Positions 10,400-22,399 of a stretch of DNA of 64,000 nt are shown piece by piece. Both the position numbers and the translations under genes were made by a program. The stretch's first letter is position 1, and each line of letters starts with the position of its first letter. The notes under the pieces were generated by a model, which was not told the DNA's origin, did no database searches, and saw only the letters and a list, made by a program, of their open reading frames with translations. This stretch comes from Yamagishiella unicocca (taxonomy: Eukaryota > Chlorophyta > Chlorophyceae > Chlamydomonadales > Volvocaceae), in contig BDSL01000107.1 of assembly GCA_003116995.1 (NCBI GenBank), forward strand, positions 248,001 through 312,000, written 5' to 3'.

Positions 10400-13300
10400 A
10401 TGCTCAACCCAGCCTCCTGCAAGGAGTCCCCTGCGCACATCGTCGGCCGCTCCGACCACGCCCTCACGCAGCATCAGCTGCAGCCCTTTCCCAGCATCCA
10501 CGCCGGCAACGATGTCGGTTGCCCCGAAGCAGCCCAAGCTGCGCCGACTTCGCATCACCCAGGCTTCACGCCGCGCAGTGCCAGCGTATGCCTACATGGT
10601 GGCCCTTACGAGGCCGTTACCGCGTCTTGCGGTGCCGCTCCGGCCAGCCAGTGGTATCCCAATGGCTTCGCCCCGGCAGGCAGCCAGCCCTGGCAAACGC
10701 CGTCCAGCGCAGCGCACAGCCCAGGTGGCCTGCTGCTGCCGTTCCAGCAGCACAACCACGGCGCCTTCGGCGGCCCCGCCGCTGCGGCTGCGGATCGTAA
10801 GCGCGCTGGCGCCGGCAACCGACGTTCCTCAGTGGGCGACGCCACGTGGGAGTTTGGCCCGCTGTCGGGTTTGATCAACCTGCGCAGCCCCGCAGAGCCC
10901 GCCAGAGGCGTGACTCCCTGCGCCCCGCAGCGGGCTGGGTCGTCCTACGTGTACTTTCCTTTTGGCGGAGCCTCGGCCTCCACGGGGGCGGCTACAGGCG
11001 GCTGCTGCTTTGGCGCTTCCTCGTCTGGAACGGAGCCGCTGAGACTTACCGACCTGTCCACCGTTGCTGCCGCCGCCGCCGCCGCAGTAGCAGCTACTGC
11101 TGCTGCGTCCCTGCCAGCTGCCGCATACCTGCCGCACCACGCAATCGAAGCCGCATTCAATCCCCAGGGCCAGCCCCAGCCCATGGACCAGAGGGATCAG
11201 CAACAGCAGCAGCAGCAAGCGCAGCGCACGCCTCAGCACGCCGATGCAGCGCCTAGCTACGTGGGGCCTCCTTTGCTGCCGCTTTGCTTCCTACAGATTC
11301 CGGAGCACGGCCAGCCCCCGCCGCCGCCGCCGCCACCGCCACCGCTGCCGCCGCCGCCGCCGCAGCAGCAACAGCAGCAGCACGACTACGCAAGCCGGCT
11401 GCAGCCCCAGCCGCAGCTTGGGTCTCATCCACAGCAGCAACAGCACCACCACCGGCACTCCATGTGGGTGTACTCAGAGGCCGCCGCGAACGCCGTCACC
11501 TCTGCTGCGAGTGCAGCGGCGGCCGCCGCCGCCGCTGCTGCCGCCTCAGTGGCGGCGGCTACAGCTGACCGGACGTCTGCGCTGTTCACCTCTGCCTCCG
11601 CTCCAGCTGCCGCCGTCGCCATCGACCACTTCAGCGGCCACCACGCCGCCTTCGTGCCGTACATGTTCGAGACCCAGCCCGCCGCGCCGTCGCCATCGCC
11701 GCCGCCCGCTGTATGCGACGGCGCCGTCACGCCGTCCGGTACTGGGAACCGCAGCCCTTTCTCCGCCCATCCGTCTCTGTACGACTTTGGCTCACCCACC
11801 GGCATAGGCCTCGGCGGTGGTGGCAGTTGCGCCATCTCGCCGTTCCTCCTAAGCCCGCTACTGCGGCTACAGCGGGATGACACGGCCGGCGTGGCCGGTT
11901 GGTTCATGTCACCACCTTCGGCAATTAACCGGGCGGCCACGAGGGAGACGGCCAGCGGCGGCGGCACCGGCGGCGGCACCGCCGCTACGAGCACTGCCTG
12001 CGTCTTTGCGACGGCAGCTGGCGGGGCATCGGCGGCGGCAATGGCGACGCCGACGAAGAGCATCGGGACCGCTGCCACAACCACTGCAGCCGAGGGTCTT
12101 GGGATGCCGGGGGACCAAGCTACGCCGGGTGGAGGCCCGCCTGCCATGACCCTTAGGAAGGCCGGCTTCCTAGGCGCCACCGACATCGCCACCTCCTTTG
12201 CCCTGTCCCCGACGGCTGCTGGCCCCCTCGGCACGGCAGCCACTTCCTCGCACTTCGACACGGTGTTCCTAACGATGCTCGAAGAGGAGTACGCGGGCCT
12301 GGCCAGTCCAAACATGAACGACGTTCAGGGCGCGATACACCACCACGGCGACCCGTGGTTCGCCGTAGCGTCGCCCAGGTCCAGCATCCTCGATGGCGCG
12401 TTGCTGCCGCCCTGGGGTGCCAGCCCAGCGGCCTTCCTGGCGGCCACGAGCGTGGGTGTCGATGCGAGCGTTTCTGTAAAGGCCGAGTCCCCCGGCGTTG
12501 ATGCGGCAGCGGCGGAGGTGGCAGGGTCAAGAGCAGCGAGTGAAGGTCCTGACAACCGTCAGATGGCCTCCCTGAGACAGCAGCAACACGAGCACCGCCA
12601 TCATCCGCCGCAGCTGAAGCAGGAGCTGGAGCAGGAACTGGAGCAAGAGGCGCCTGACAGCATCCCTAACGGGTCTCCTGTGCGCGTGCCGAAGCGAGTC
12701 AGGGCCCACCGCCGCACCGCTCCTGGACCCTCCGCACCTGAGCTCCACGAACCCACCGGTGCGCCGCGCAGCCGCAGACGCCGGCGGGCCAGCCGCAGTG
12801 CGAATGCTGCCGCTCACCATGCGGCGCCACCCAGGCTCCCGGAGCCCCTCACCCGTGGCGAGAGCGGCCTCAGCTCCGGCTCCCACCGCGGCCCCGGGCC
12901 CCACCTCGCCCCCGGCATCGGCCCGCCTATGGCTGGCGGAGGAGCCCTGCCACAGGCGGCTGTTCTCGGAGGCCTGGTATGGGAGCCCCTCTCCGCCGGC
13001 CAAACTGGAGGCCTGCTGGCAGCGGCTGGAGTTCCGCTCACCCGTGTCGCCTCTATGCCAGTGTCAGCCGCAGCCGTAGCCGCTGCAGCCGCCTGGGGCA
13101 GTCCCACCGCTGCAACGGCCCTGGCGCCGGATAGCCACGGCCGCCACGCAGCCACGGCGGCACAGACACTGGGCGGCGGAGCGGGCGGCGGAGCGGGCGG
13201 CGAAGTGGGCGGCGAAGTGGGCGGCGGAGTGGGCGGCGGAGTGGGCGGCGGAGCGGGCGCCGTACTTGTGGACCCCGCAACTGCAGGCGGCGAGGGCGTC

Positions 13301-16300
13301 AGCACAGCTGGCCATGCGGCGCCCAGGAGTCGCGGCAGCGCAGCGGGTACTCCTGGCAGCAGCGGAGCAGCACCACCGGTCAGCGTCCCGGCCACCACCG
13401 CGGAGCAGGCAGGGCGGGTGGGGCCCAGCAGGAGGAGGCGGCAGCAGCGGAATCTGGACGTCGCGGCTGGAGACCAAGTGGCTGCATGTGAGCATGCCAC
13501 AGCTACAGCTGCCGCCGGTGGTGCCACTGCTGCTGCTGCTGCAGCTACAGCTGTCGCCGGTGGTGCCGTTGCTGCTGCTGCAGCTGGCGACACTCCGCTT
13601 GGCGGGGCTGCCATGCTGCCACCGCCGCTGAAGCATCAGGACGCTGATCAGGCTTCCGGTATGAGGCGGCGGACTGCACAGCCCCGACCCAAGCGTTGCC
13701 TGAAGAGGAGCGGCAGCGAGGAAACGCCGGTGCCGCCGCCTGAGCCAGCTCTGCCGCCACTGCTGCAGGAATCGCCCTTGCAGCTGCAGGCGCCGCCGCC
13801 ACCCCCAAAACCGCAAGCGCAGCCGCCCCGGCTATCGCTGAAGCCACAAGCGCCGCCGCCGCAGCTGCCGGCCCCGGGGCCCAGGACCAAGCCACAGGAT
13901 GCAGGAGGAGCCGCCAGGCCCAGCCGCGGCCGAGAGGGGGTTACGGCAGCAACGCAGGGACATGCCCCGCCACCGCCGCCCACGCTGCGGCCGCCGCAAC
14001 TCGCAGCGGCCGCCCGGCAGGCTGCGGTAGCCTCGCCGTCCTGCCTCCTCGCAGCCGCCTCCCAGCCGGTAGACAGCGTTTCGGCTGAAGCGGCAGCAGC
14101 GGCAGCAGTAGCAACGGCAGTAGCAGCAACGACAGCAGCTCGCACGACCCAGATCAGCTCCGGCGCAGCAGCGCCTAGCGAGGCTAGCACCGAGGCGAGG
14201 CGACCCTTCTCCCACCGAGCTTCCGTTGCCGTTTCGTCTGAACGCAGCGTGCGTGGTCGTACGGCACTGCACGACAGCGTGGTCGAGGAGTGCGCTGCTG
14301 CTCGCAGCGGCCTGCAGGCCAAGGCGGCCCCGCTCACTACAGAGGCTGCGTCTGCGGCTCTGGCAGCGGTGAGGGACCAGCCTCGAGCGCAGCACATGGC
14401 CTCGGTGCCAATCGAGGAGGTGCTGGAGCGGCCACAGCCAGCAGCGCAGCCTCCTCGCCCTCCCGTCGCGGCCGCGGAGGCTGCAGGCTCCTCTCCTGCG
14501 CCCATCGCTCGCGCGGCTATCCAGCAGCCTGCAGCCATTCAGAAGACCGACGTGGCAGCATTCGCGCGACCGGAAGCAGCAAAGCAGCCTGTACCTGCCC
14601 CCACACCCGCCGGCGACAGCTTGGGTGGAGAGGACCGAGCCGCGAGCAGGCGGCGGAAGCAGCCATTAGCATCTGCGCCGCTCGCCACCGGCCGCTCCTC
14701 CGTGCGGCTCCCTGACGAGCCAGGTGCCGAGCCGGCGGGAGATCTGCAGCTGCTCCGCGAGCAGGGACAGCCGCCGGTGCTGCTGCTGCCACACAAGAAG
14801 CGCCTGCTCGAGTGGGGTCAGGAGCACGAGCCAGGCAGCGGCCCTCCCGCCACCCATGAGGAGCCCACTACCTTACCCGCTCACCCTATGCGGCCGCCAC
14901 TGGCAGCCGCCCGCCGCCCTGCCGCCAACCCGCCCACGAGCGCCGCCGCCGCCGCTGCGACTGCCACCACGGCGCCCGTCGCGAGTATCCACGTTACGTC
15001 GTGCCCACCTAGTGGTGGTGGTCATGCAGTTGGAGGCGCAGGCCCCTCCGCTGCCTCAGTCCCCGGACCCGACGGCCTGGGGCAAGCCGCTGGCGAGGTG
15101 CCTGTCGCTGCCGCACTGCCAGCGGAGCCCCCTGCCGATATCCCGCAGCGGCCTCCTGCGGCGGCGCCGCTTAGGTTTGGCGTCCGCCGGCGGAGGGCCG
15201 CACTGCCGCCGCTGCCACCGAGCGCCGTTACTGAAGGCGGCGGCGTGCCCAGCACTGAGAGAGGTCCAGCCATGCTGGTTGGGCCCTTCCATGGCATCCC
15301 AGTTGTGGGCTCCTGCAGCAAGGTGATGCCACCAGGCGGTGGCCGGCGGGCGGCTGACGAGCCGGTGCCCTTGGCCGCAGCTGAAGCCCACAGCCACGCC
15401 ACGCCGCCGCTGCTGCCGCCGCCGCCGCCACCGCCGCTGGTGGTGGTGGTGGCTGGAACCGCCGCGCACCTTGCAGGCGCTGCAACCAGCGGTGCTGTGG
15501 TAAAGGCTGAGGAAGCGGTTACGACGGGGGAGGACGTGCGGATCGGCGCTCCGGCTGCGGCCTCGGCCGTCGCATCACAGCAGGCCGCCAGCGGCACAGC
15601 TGCAGGCAGTAGGGCTGCGCCCGGCTGTGTCGCCCCCGCCCTGGCGGCCGCTTTGACTGCGGCCTCAGAGCCCTGTGTCGCCCCCGCCCTGGCGGCCGCT
15701 TTGACTGCGGCCTCAGAGCCCTGTGTCGCCCCCGCCCTGGCGGCCGCTTTGACTGCGGCCTCAGAGCCCTGTGTCGCCCCCGCCCTGGCGGCCGCTTTGA
15801 CTGCGGCCTCTGAGTCCTGTGTCGCCCCCGCCCTGGCGGCCGCTTTGACTGCGGCCTCTGAGCCCTGCGTGGCTCCCACCCGCAGCACCACCGCGACCGC
15901 CACCGAGGCCGCCGCAGCTGCAGTCATCCTTGGCAGCTTGGCAGCAGACGAGGGGGCCGGCGACGCGTTCCGAGAGCGCTGCCAGCCGAACCCTAAAGCG
16001 GCCCGTCCTGCCCAGGAGGCGCCGGAGCCCCAGGGGAAACAGCGCGGGAGGGAACCCTCGTCAGCACCCACTGGGAGGGCCAAGGCGGCGGCGGCTAAAC
16101 GTGTTGCCCAGGGCAAGCCCCACGATGAGGAGCCGGCGGGCAGCGGTGCCGGTGGTGGCCGCGGCGGTTGCAAAGCTCCCGGCGCAGGGCTGCTTATTGT
16201 GCCGCCCCGTGCCGCCGCCGTCAGGGCCGCTGCTGCCATAGTCGCCACGCAGGCGCGGGGCGGCGCGTGCGGAAGCGACGGCGTAGGCGGGAGGGGCCGC

Positions 16301-18524
16301 CAGGCCGCAGGCAAGGTAAACAAGGTGGAGTCTGCAAAGCGCAAAATTTGCGGTGCGCCGTCAGCAGCAGCACCAGGGCCAGAGCAAGCGGCGGGCTGCA
16401 ACAAGCGCTTCAAGACGTTGGCTCAGCCGGTGAGCAGCAGGGCGGGCAGCGCCGCCGCTGGCAGCGTTACAGCTGCTGCTGCGCCAGCGGGAGCCAAGCC
16501 ACCGGCCAGGTGTGCAGCGCGACAGGAAGGGGGCCCTAGCGGCGCCGGTCTCATTCAAGTGGCGCCGCCAGCGCCTCAGGGCCCTGGCGGCGCCCGGACC
16601 GGTGCCGGTGCCTCGGGGCAGCGCCTGACGGCCGCAGTAGCTGCCTTGGCAGTCAACGTTGGTGGGCTGCACAGCGACGGGTTGCCAGCCTCTCCTAGCA
16701 CCGCCGCCGCCGCGGCCGCGCGCAAGATGCTCGGCGCCAAGCGCGTAAAGGAGGAGGACGCCCCGGATGCCGGCGAGGTGGAGGAACGGGGTGTCGCAGC
16801 GCCGGCACGCAAGCGGGCTCGGAGGGAGCAGGTGCGCCGGAGTGGACTGCATTCGGGTTGTGATTGGTTTGAGATCAGGATGCGGTGTGATTGGTTTGTT
16901 GACGTATGTTTATTGGGTTTTGGCAGCTTCGCTTTAAGCAGAGTAGGTTCAAGACGCTAAACGTAGCACGAATTGCGTTCATGAAGTACACATGTTGGAA
17001 CTGCGTGCGGTCACCGGAACATGGTCCTGGTGGCGTGGCGTGCTTTGCGTGGGGTCTTGCGCCCTGCCACCTAGGCCATGCGTCAACACCGCAACTCTTT
17101 GAACTCGGCCAATTTGATGACCGCCCCTCTCTCCTGTGCACACCACCCTTATCCCAGCCGGCTGCTGGCGCCGCCAAAGATGCCTCGCAAGCAGCGCCCA
17201 GCAGGCGGCCGATGTCAAGGCGGAAGGCGTCGGAGCCGGCCGGCGCCTCTGCCGCGGGTCGTGGTGTTGCTGGCGGCGTCCGCCGCACGCGCAGTGGCAT
17301 CGGCGGGGCACCCAGGCGCGCTACAGCTCCAGCGCAAGCCGCCGCCGCGCCCAAGGCGGGCGGCACTGCCATCGCCGCTACTGCAGCATCTGCCGATCCT
17401 GCAGCAGCTACTGCTGCTACTGTCGCTGCCGCTGCCAATGATGCTCCCGACGACACCCAGGGTGGGTCTGGCAGCGCTCCAGGGGAGGCTGCTCGTCCCG
17501 CCGGTGGAAGCGGAGCAGCTGCCGCTGTGGCGGCCGCGGCCGCTGCCGCCGCTGCCGCCGCTGCTGCCGCTGCTGCCGGCCAGCCTGCGGCTCCCAAGGG
17601 CCCTGCCGCCAAGAAGCGAGCTGGCGTCCGGCTCCCTGGCCAGGTAGGTGGCGGTGGCGGTGATGATGGTGGTGGTATAGAAAGGCGCTCGGTGGGAGCT
17701 GCCGGTGCATCCTGGTGGTTTCGGCGCCAAGGAGGGTGGGCGCAGAAGCCATAGGGTAATGGATCGAGGGCATTACCGGTACTTTTATTTGCTGCTTGGA
17801 AACCACCTACGGCGCCCGCTAACGCAACCAATGCTGACAACACGTATTTTTGCACCCAGGACAATCCGAATACCTTGAATCCAGCTCCCAACGCGTATTA
17901 CTGCCGGTATGGAGTGGTGGGCCTCCCACTCACTTGCACCCTCCTCGTTCCTGTCCGCCCCCCTCCACCCCGTCGCGCGCGAAGATCCCGAACGTTGTGG
18001 CTGCTGCTGCGAGCATCCTGCTCACCATGCAGCCGGGAGTTAAAATGTTCGAGAAGATGTTCCGGCAGGAGTTTGGCAACAACCCAGACACCAGCAAGGC
18101 GCTGCGGCTGTGAGTCGGGGCTCGGGCGGGCGGCGGAGCACGGCATAGGATGGCAGGGGTGATTGCGGGGCCCCAGGGCGGGATGCCAGGGTATCTGGGC
18201 GCGCCGCAATACGAGCACCGCACTACGGCGTCCGCTCAGGCAGGCGATGTCTGGTGCATGCTGCGGGGTGAGTTGGGAAGTTTTGTGCCGACCGGCCAAG
18301 CTACCGTGTTTCCCGTTGTTATTCCTCCCTCCGGCTCACACTCGCTTGTCGTTTGTCACAGGCTCTGGGAGCGGGGCCACATAGACCGCGCTGGGCGGGG
18401 CTTCCGCTCTGACCCGTACGGTTACACGGTCACGGCCGCTGGCCTGGCGGCGGCGGCGGAGCAGCGGCAGCGAGAGCTCGAGGCAGAGGCACATGCTGAG
18501 CAGCAGGAGCAACGGCAGGAATAG
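10400..18524 (+). CDS. Large (about 2420 aa) low-complexity protein with basic clusters and a C-terminal helical domain
   Basis: Model: exons 10400-16831, 17158-17643, 17860-17916, 17985-18109 and 18362-18524, joining in phases 0, 0, 0 and 2 to 2420 aa. Most of it is Ala/Pro/Gln/Gly-rich: Ala runs, a Pro-Leu-Pro-Gln tract near 11320-11380, a Gly-Gly-Val/Glu repeat at 13171, and a 16-residue repeat at 15626. Several basic clusters look like nuclear localisation signals (SRRRRRASRS, PSRRRRQQRN, PARKRARREQ). The C-terminal about 90 residues are ordered: NPAPNAYYCRYGVIPNVV, FEKMFRQEFGNN, SKALRLLWERGHIDRAGRG, then FRSDPYGYTVT. This three-helix plus hairpin pattern resembles a plant helix-turn-helix bundle or winged helix, from memory and unverified. 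Most likely a nuclear, DNA- or chromatin-associated protein. The start is uncertain; upstream exons are possible. The donor at 17917 and acceptor at 17984 were chosen by phase. Confidence 0.6.
13171..13257 (+). repeat. Coding 12-base Gly-rich repeat
   Basis: Units of the type ggcggcggagcg / ggcggcgaagtg encode Gly-Gly-Gly-Ala, Gly-Gly-Glu-Val and Gly-Gly-Gly-Val in the large plus-strand protein. Seven tandem units are seen, with synonymous and conservative changes. Confidence 0.8.
15626..15865 (+). repeat. Coding 48-bp minisatellite, 5 tandem copies
   Basis: Five nearly identical 48-bp copies (15626, 15674, 15722, 15770, 15818), then a decayed partial copy. Each encodes CVAPALAAALTAASEP, one copy with Ser for the last Pro. 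The near-identity at nucleotide level points to recent expansion. The amphipathic Ala/Leu unit could form a helix. Confidence 0.95.
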
Positions 18525-19375
18525 GCGGCGCACGAAGAAGACATGGGGCTTTATTCTGCTTTATTAAGCACACCGCTCGTGGGCTACAGCAGCATAGTTT
18601 ACTGTATTGGCGCGCGAGGTATCGAAAATCTTTTGTAGGGTGTGGTAGTCTTCCCCTGGTACTTTTAGGAGGTGGAACATGGCGATTGGGTAGATTGCGT
18701 ATGGTTTAACTATGGCCATTGGTCCCTCTGTCTTGGTCGGCAGGAGTACTGCCAGCAGTATGTGAAAAAGCGCAGGTTGGCACATGTGAGGTCAGGTGCT
18801 CCATGCCGTATGCGAAGCTGACGATAGGAAAGGAGCTGCGTGTTTGGGGGCCATTCGCCGTGAGAATTACATGGGCGGCGGAGGCCGCGTCGAGGCATGC
18901 AGGCGCCCTCGGAGTGCATGTGGCGTGTCACGGTAACAGAGCTGCAATGAGCAGCTTGACGAACATATGCAACATTCGAGCGTATGCTATCATCTTCGCA
19001 TGCGCGCACAACATGGAGCGGCACGTGGGTCGATGTACGCCTTGATGTATGCCTGAGCGATGGATGAGACAAAATTTAGGAGATGCGCTAGGCCGTCTAG
19101 GCACACAGCCAAGAGTGCCGCGGTCATCCTTCATTGATGCTACCTTGTTCGTACAGACCAAGCGTCAGTCTACGCTAGGCTCTTTCTTTCGAGGGAACCG
19201 GTGCATCCTAGCAGGGTGCCGTCCCACGGGTCATTTCCATTTCCTACCACGTCCTGCGACCAAGGCCAGTGCCACGTCCTAGGATCCCCTCAACACTCCT
19301 GCACAGTTTATGGCACATTAATGTCGCGGGGCACATCACAGCCCGACCCGTCTACAGCAACATTTCTTCCTGTTC
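18525..19375. other. Intergenic between convergent genes
   Basis: 3' flanks of the large plus-strand gene and of TIC20 (minus). AT content is higher than in neighbouring exons. I see no coding bias, tRNA or repeat of note. Confidence 0.5.
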
Positions 19376-19999
19376 TCATCGAATCTGTTGGTCGGCAGCC
19401 TCCGAAATGAACGGGATGCGCGCATACTGCCCCAGGAAGCTGGACATCACGCCATATACCACCCACATCGTCGTGAATATCCAGACGAAGCTCTGCGACT
19501 GGATATACACCTGCGCACCCCAGCCCGACGTTGGTGGCGTCAACACGGTCTCCAGCAGCCGCGGCAGCGCCAGCAGGATGTCCAAAAGGATAGCTTGCAC
19601 AGCGTTGAAGCGCACGAAGCGGCTGAACCGTGGGTTGTTGACGACGCCGAGGTATAGGCCGAAGAACACGATGAATGAGCCGAACGGCAGCGAGTGGTAC
19701 AGGCTCATGGCCGGTAGGAACGGCGTAATGGCCGCCTTAGCGGCGGGATATAGGTGAAAGAGATATCGACCGTAGGCTACAGCATCAAAATACGGGAGAA
19801 TGTATGGGAGTGCTGCGATTACGCGGTCGACGATGCCCGGGGTGCTGCTTGGGCTCCAGCCCCCGCCGGCGGCCGAATACCGTGCATGAACGGACACGGT
19901 CGCCTTGCGTACGGGCCTACATTTGACAGGAAGCGAGCAGGGCAGCTTCGCGCCGCTCAGGATGCCGCTCCGCAGCTGGCGGCAGGTTTGGGTCTGCAT
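19376..19999 (-). CDS. TIC20: TIC20-like chloroplast inner-envelope translocon protein
   Basis: Single-exon gene, 207 aa. The ATG at 19999 is chosen because it begins a good transit peptide (MQTQTCRQLRSGILSG, followed by a basic Ser/Val/Arg-rich stretch to about residue 47) and because the open frame further upstream would run into the IFT22 gene. The Tic20 domain follows: DRVIAALPYILPYFDAVAYG, YPAAKAAITPFLPAMSLYHS, SFIVFFGLYLGVVNN, RFVRFNAVQAILLDILLALP, and a fourth membrane segment FVWIFTTMWVVYGV. Four transmembrane helices with the conserved R-F-N-x-x-Q-A-x-L-L-D motif identify the family. Tic20 forms the protein-conducting part of the TIC complex. Lack of introns is unusual among its neighbours. 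It is divergent from IFT22, with 214 bases between start codons. Confidence 0.92.
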   Translation of the reverse strand: MQTQTCRQLRSGILSGAKLPCSLPVKCRPVRKATVSVHARYSAAGGGWSPSSTPGIVDRVIAALPYILPYFDAVAYGRYLFHLYPAAKAAITPFLPAMSLYHSLPFGSFIVFFGLYLGVVNNPRFSRFVRFNAVQAILLDILLALPRLLETVLTPPTSGWGAQVYIQSQSFVWIFTTMWVVYGVMSSFLGQYARIPFISEAADQQIR

Positions 20000-20213
20000 T
20001 TGCAATGTGGAATCACCCGAGGAGATGGACACCCTAAACACAATGTAGTTGCATATAAGTATTACTGTTATGGGTTGAGCGTTGACGCCATGTTGGATTT
20101 TGTACGAGCTCATTGTGTTGAGAACTTGCGCAGCCTCGTCATCTGCATTTTTCACAGTCACATACAACATATCTTGTAGTAAATCCCTACTTAATATCTC
20201 AACGTGTCGCAAT
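20000..20213. promoter_or_regulatory. Short bidirectional promoter region (TIC20 / IFT22)
   Basis: Only 214 bases lie between the divergent start codons at 19999 and 20214. Both 5' UTRs and both promoters must fit here or overlap the opposite gene. The sequence is AT-richer than its surroundings. No specific factor site is claimed. Confidence 0.6.
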
Positions 20214-21659
20214 ATGGCGGAAACAACGCTCAAGTTAGCAGTCGTGGGGCCTTGTAGGAGTGGCAAGACTCTGCTGTGCAGAGCACTAGCAGAACAGCCT
20301 ATTCTCCTGGGTGAAATGGCCTATCAGCCAACGGCCGCGGTCAGGTCAGCTGGGCGCATGTCGGGTGCATGTAGCTTGTAAAGAGGCCCCACATGGCCAA
20401 AATCGCTTGCATCGTTGCGATGAGCGCAGAATACAAGAGATCAGCCGCGTACTAGGCATCGACCGCGTGAAGGTTCAATTTTGGGACTGCTCAGGCAGCG
20501 TGCAATACCAGTCCTACTGGCCAGTCCTGGCCAAGGTGAGCTTGGAAATGCACACCCGGATCCCCGAGCGTAACAAGCTGCGCGTCTTAACCCAGGTGTT
20601 CCGTGGCGCTGTGCGCTTATGTACAGGAACTGGACGGCCTGCTCCTGATAGTCGACCCGTCGCGGCCCGAGCAGGAGCGCGAGCTGGAGACATTCTACCG
20701 CAACTTCGCTGAGCCAAACAACCTGTATACCCGGCAGTGCATGGTGATGGCGATCCAAGTGCAAAAAGAGGGCGGGGGCCTCGGCGGGTGGCAAGGTAAG
20801 CGCTGTGTGGGCATCCATGCCGGGTTGCGTGTCAATGCCGCCCTCAGACCCGCCTCCCCAACCAACATGTGCACGCAACCACGGGTGCACTCCTGCTGTT
20901 TGCAGGGTTGCAAGGCGGCCTGAAGAAGCTTGCCCAGTGCTACGTGTCAATGAACCCCAACAGCCCAGCGGCCGGTGTGCAGGTACGGCAGTGGGCAGTG
21001 CGCCCGGCCGGAAGGTTTAGTTGACGAGCCGAGCGGGAGGGAAGGTCCAAACCGGAGACACGTTATGTGTGCGCGGATGGCAGCTTGCATCGTTTGGGAT
21101 CATTGTGTGTACAGAAAAAGGGATGGTTAATACAAAAATTCCGCCGTGCGCCAGGAACCAACGGATAAAGGGGTGATGGGTATGGAAAACCGTTACCGCT
21201 CTGTGCCATTCGGTCGCCGTGATGGGCGGGCGCTTCGTTGAGGGTGCATCACGCCTCCAAAGCAGCCGCCGCCTAGCTAGAAATCCACTTTGCAACGACA
21301 CAACCCACACATCGGGTCACTCTGCCGCTGGTGTCTCATGGCCTTGTTCACTTGCCCACGCGCCACCCGCAACACGTATTAGTTGCACGCTCACACGCAC
21401 TTAGCGGTAAGTTAGCACACGCGTTTGTACCGTAAGCGACGCTTTCCATTTATCTCGTATGTAGTTCCATACCAGCCTTGCCCCGTCCCGTAAACAGCCG
21501 TTAAGACGGGCCTATCCAACACGCTATCCATGCTTTCTCACACGTGCCCCTTTCACGATGCAGGAGGCGTACTCACATTTGGACGTTCTGTTCCAGGGCG
21601 CTCTTCAAAGCAAGAAGGAAGCCCTCGAGAGCTCATACATGAACCAGGAGGAGTCCTAG
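20214..21659 (+). CDS. IFT22: Intraflagellar transport protein 22 (RABL5-like small GTPase-like)
   Basis: Five exons: 20214-20344, 20430-20535, 20627-20795, 20906-20982, 21564-21659; 192 aa with matching phases. The P-loop is LAVVGPCRSGKT at the N-terminus. A switch-like segment QFWDCSGSVQYQSYWPVLAK and LLLIVDPSRPEQERELE follow. The C-terminus HLDVLFQGALQSKKEALESS matches the conserved tail I recall for Chlamydomonas IFT22/FAP9. IFT22 is a subunit of the IFT-B complex in cilia; it is Rab-like but departs from canonical GTPase motifs (WDCSG instead of WDTAGQ). The last intron is long (581 bases). Presence of this gene implies a ciliated cell type. Confidence 0.93.
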
Positions 21660-22399
21660 CAGCTTTGACATATGCGGCACGGATTGCCGAGTGTTCTCCG
21701 TGGCCCATACCTGTACATATGTGTCATCTCTACGCGTGCTGAACACTTGGCCTAGCGTGGAGGAGGTTTGGGGCCGGTTGGGGCGGGGTAGGGATGGAGA
21801 TACGGGGTGGTCCCGCTAGCAGGTGGAGGGGTTGAGATGTACCTGTACCTGGGAGGCATGCTGTTTGCGTGGTTCCTCATCCCCAACCCATGCACGGGCT
21901 GACCCTTGGTGAGCGAAACAGACGTGAAGTCTGCTGCAGGTTGCTCCGTACGATGAGCACACCGGGGGCGGGAGGATGCTGTCTTCGAGCATTTCCCGCA
22001 TTTCCAGCGGTCGGATACTGATGCAGCTAAGTTGGTCATGTCCCTTGTCTATAGCCGGCGAGGTGCCGAAGGACGGTTGGGCATGGTGGCAGCTCAACAT
22101 GCAAACTTACTCGCTGCAGGAGCCTGTCTCTGAATGTAATCATCAAAAATATGAAGGAAAAATAAACATGCTTATCAATTTGATTTCAGCGGAAGATGAG
22201 TCCTTCAATAGCCCCTGGTGCTCCAGGGTGAGCGGCAGGCCCCCTCCCCACTTAGGAAGGCGTCCACTCCAAAGTGTTCCTCTTTCGCTACACGCGACGC
22301 CGTATTAAACTAAGGTGCTTAAGCTGCATTCCCAGTTGCGTATTGTTTAAGTGCCATCGCGTTGCTTCTCACGCTTCTTTTTTTTATTGTGCACAGAAC
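21660..22399. other. Intergenic: IFT22 3' region and RPS2 5' region
   Basis: A TGTAA at about 22135 may end IFT22 transcripts. The stretch just before the RPS2 ATG (T-rich then gcacag, about 22375-22396) looks like an acceptor, so RPS2 probably has an intron in its 5' UTR. No other gene is seen. Confidence 0.45.

Noticed and set aside
11425..14538. Several 180-300-codon minus-strand frames inside the same exon
   Set aside because: Antisense shadows of Ala/Gln/Pro-coding repeats; codon bias is poor and splice signals are absent.
15022..16413. Long minus-strand open frame (463 codons) opposite the large plus-strand exon
   Set aside because: GC-rich, repeat-containing exon; the antisense frame is open because of composition. 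Its product is an Ala/Gly mirror of the sense repeat without domains.
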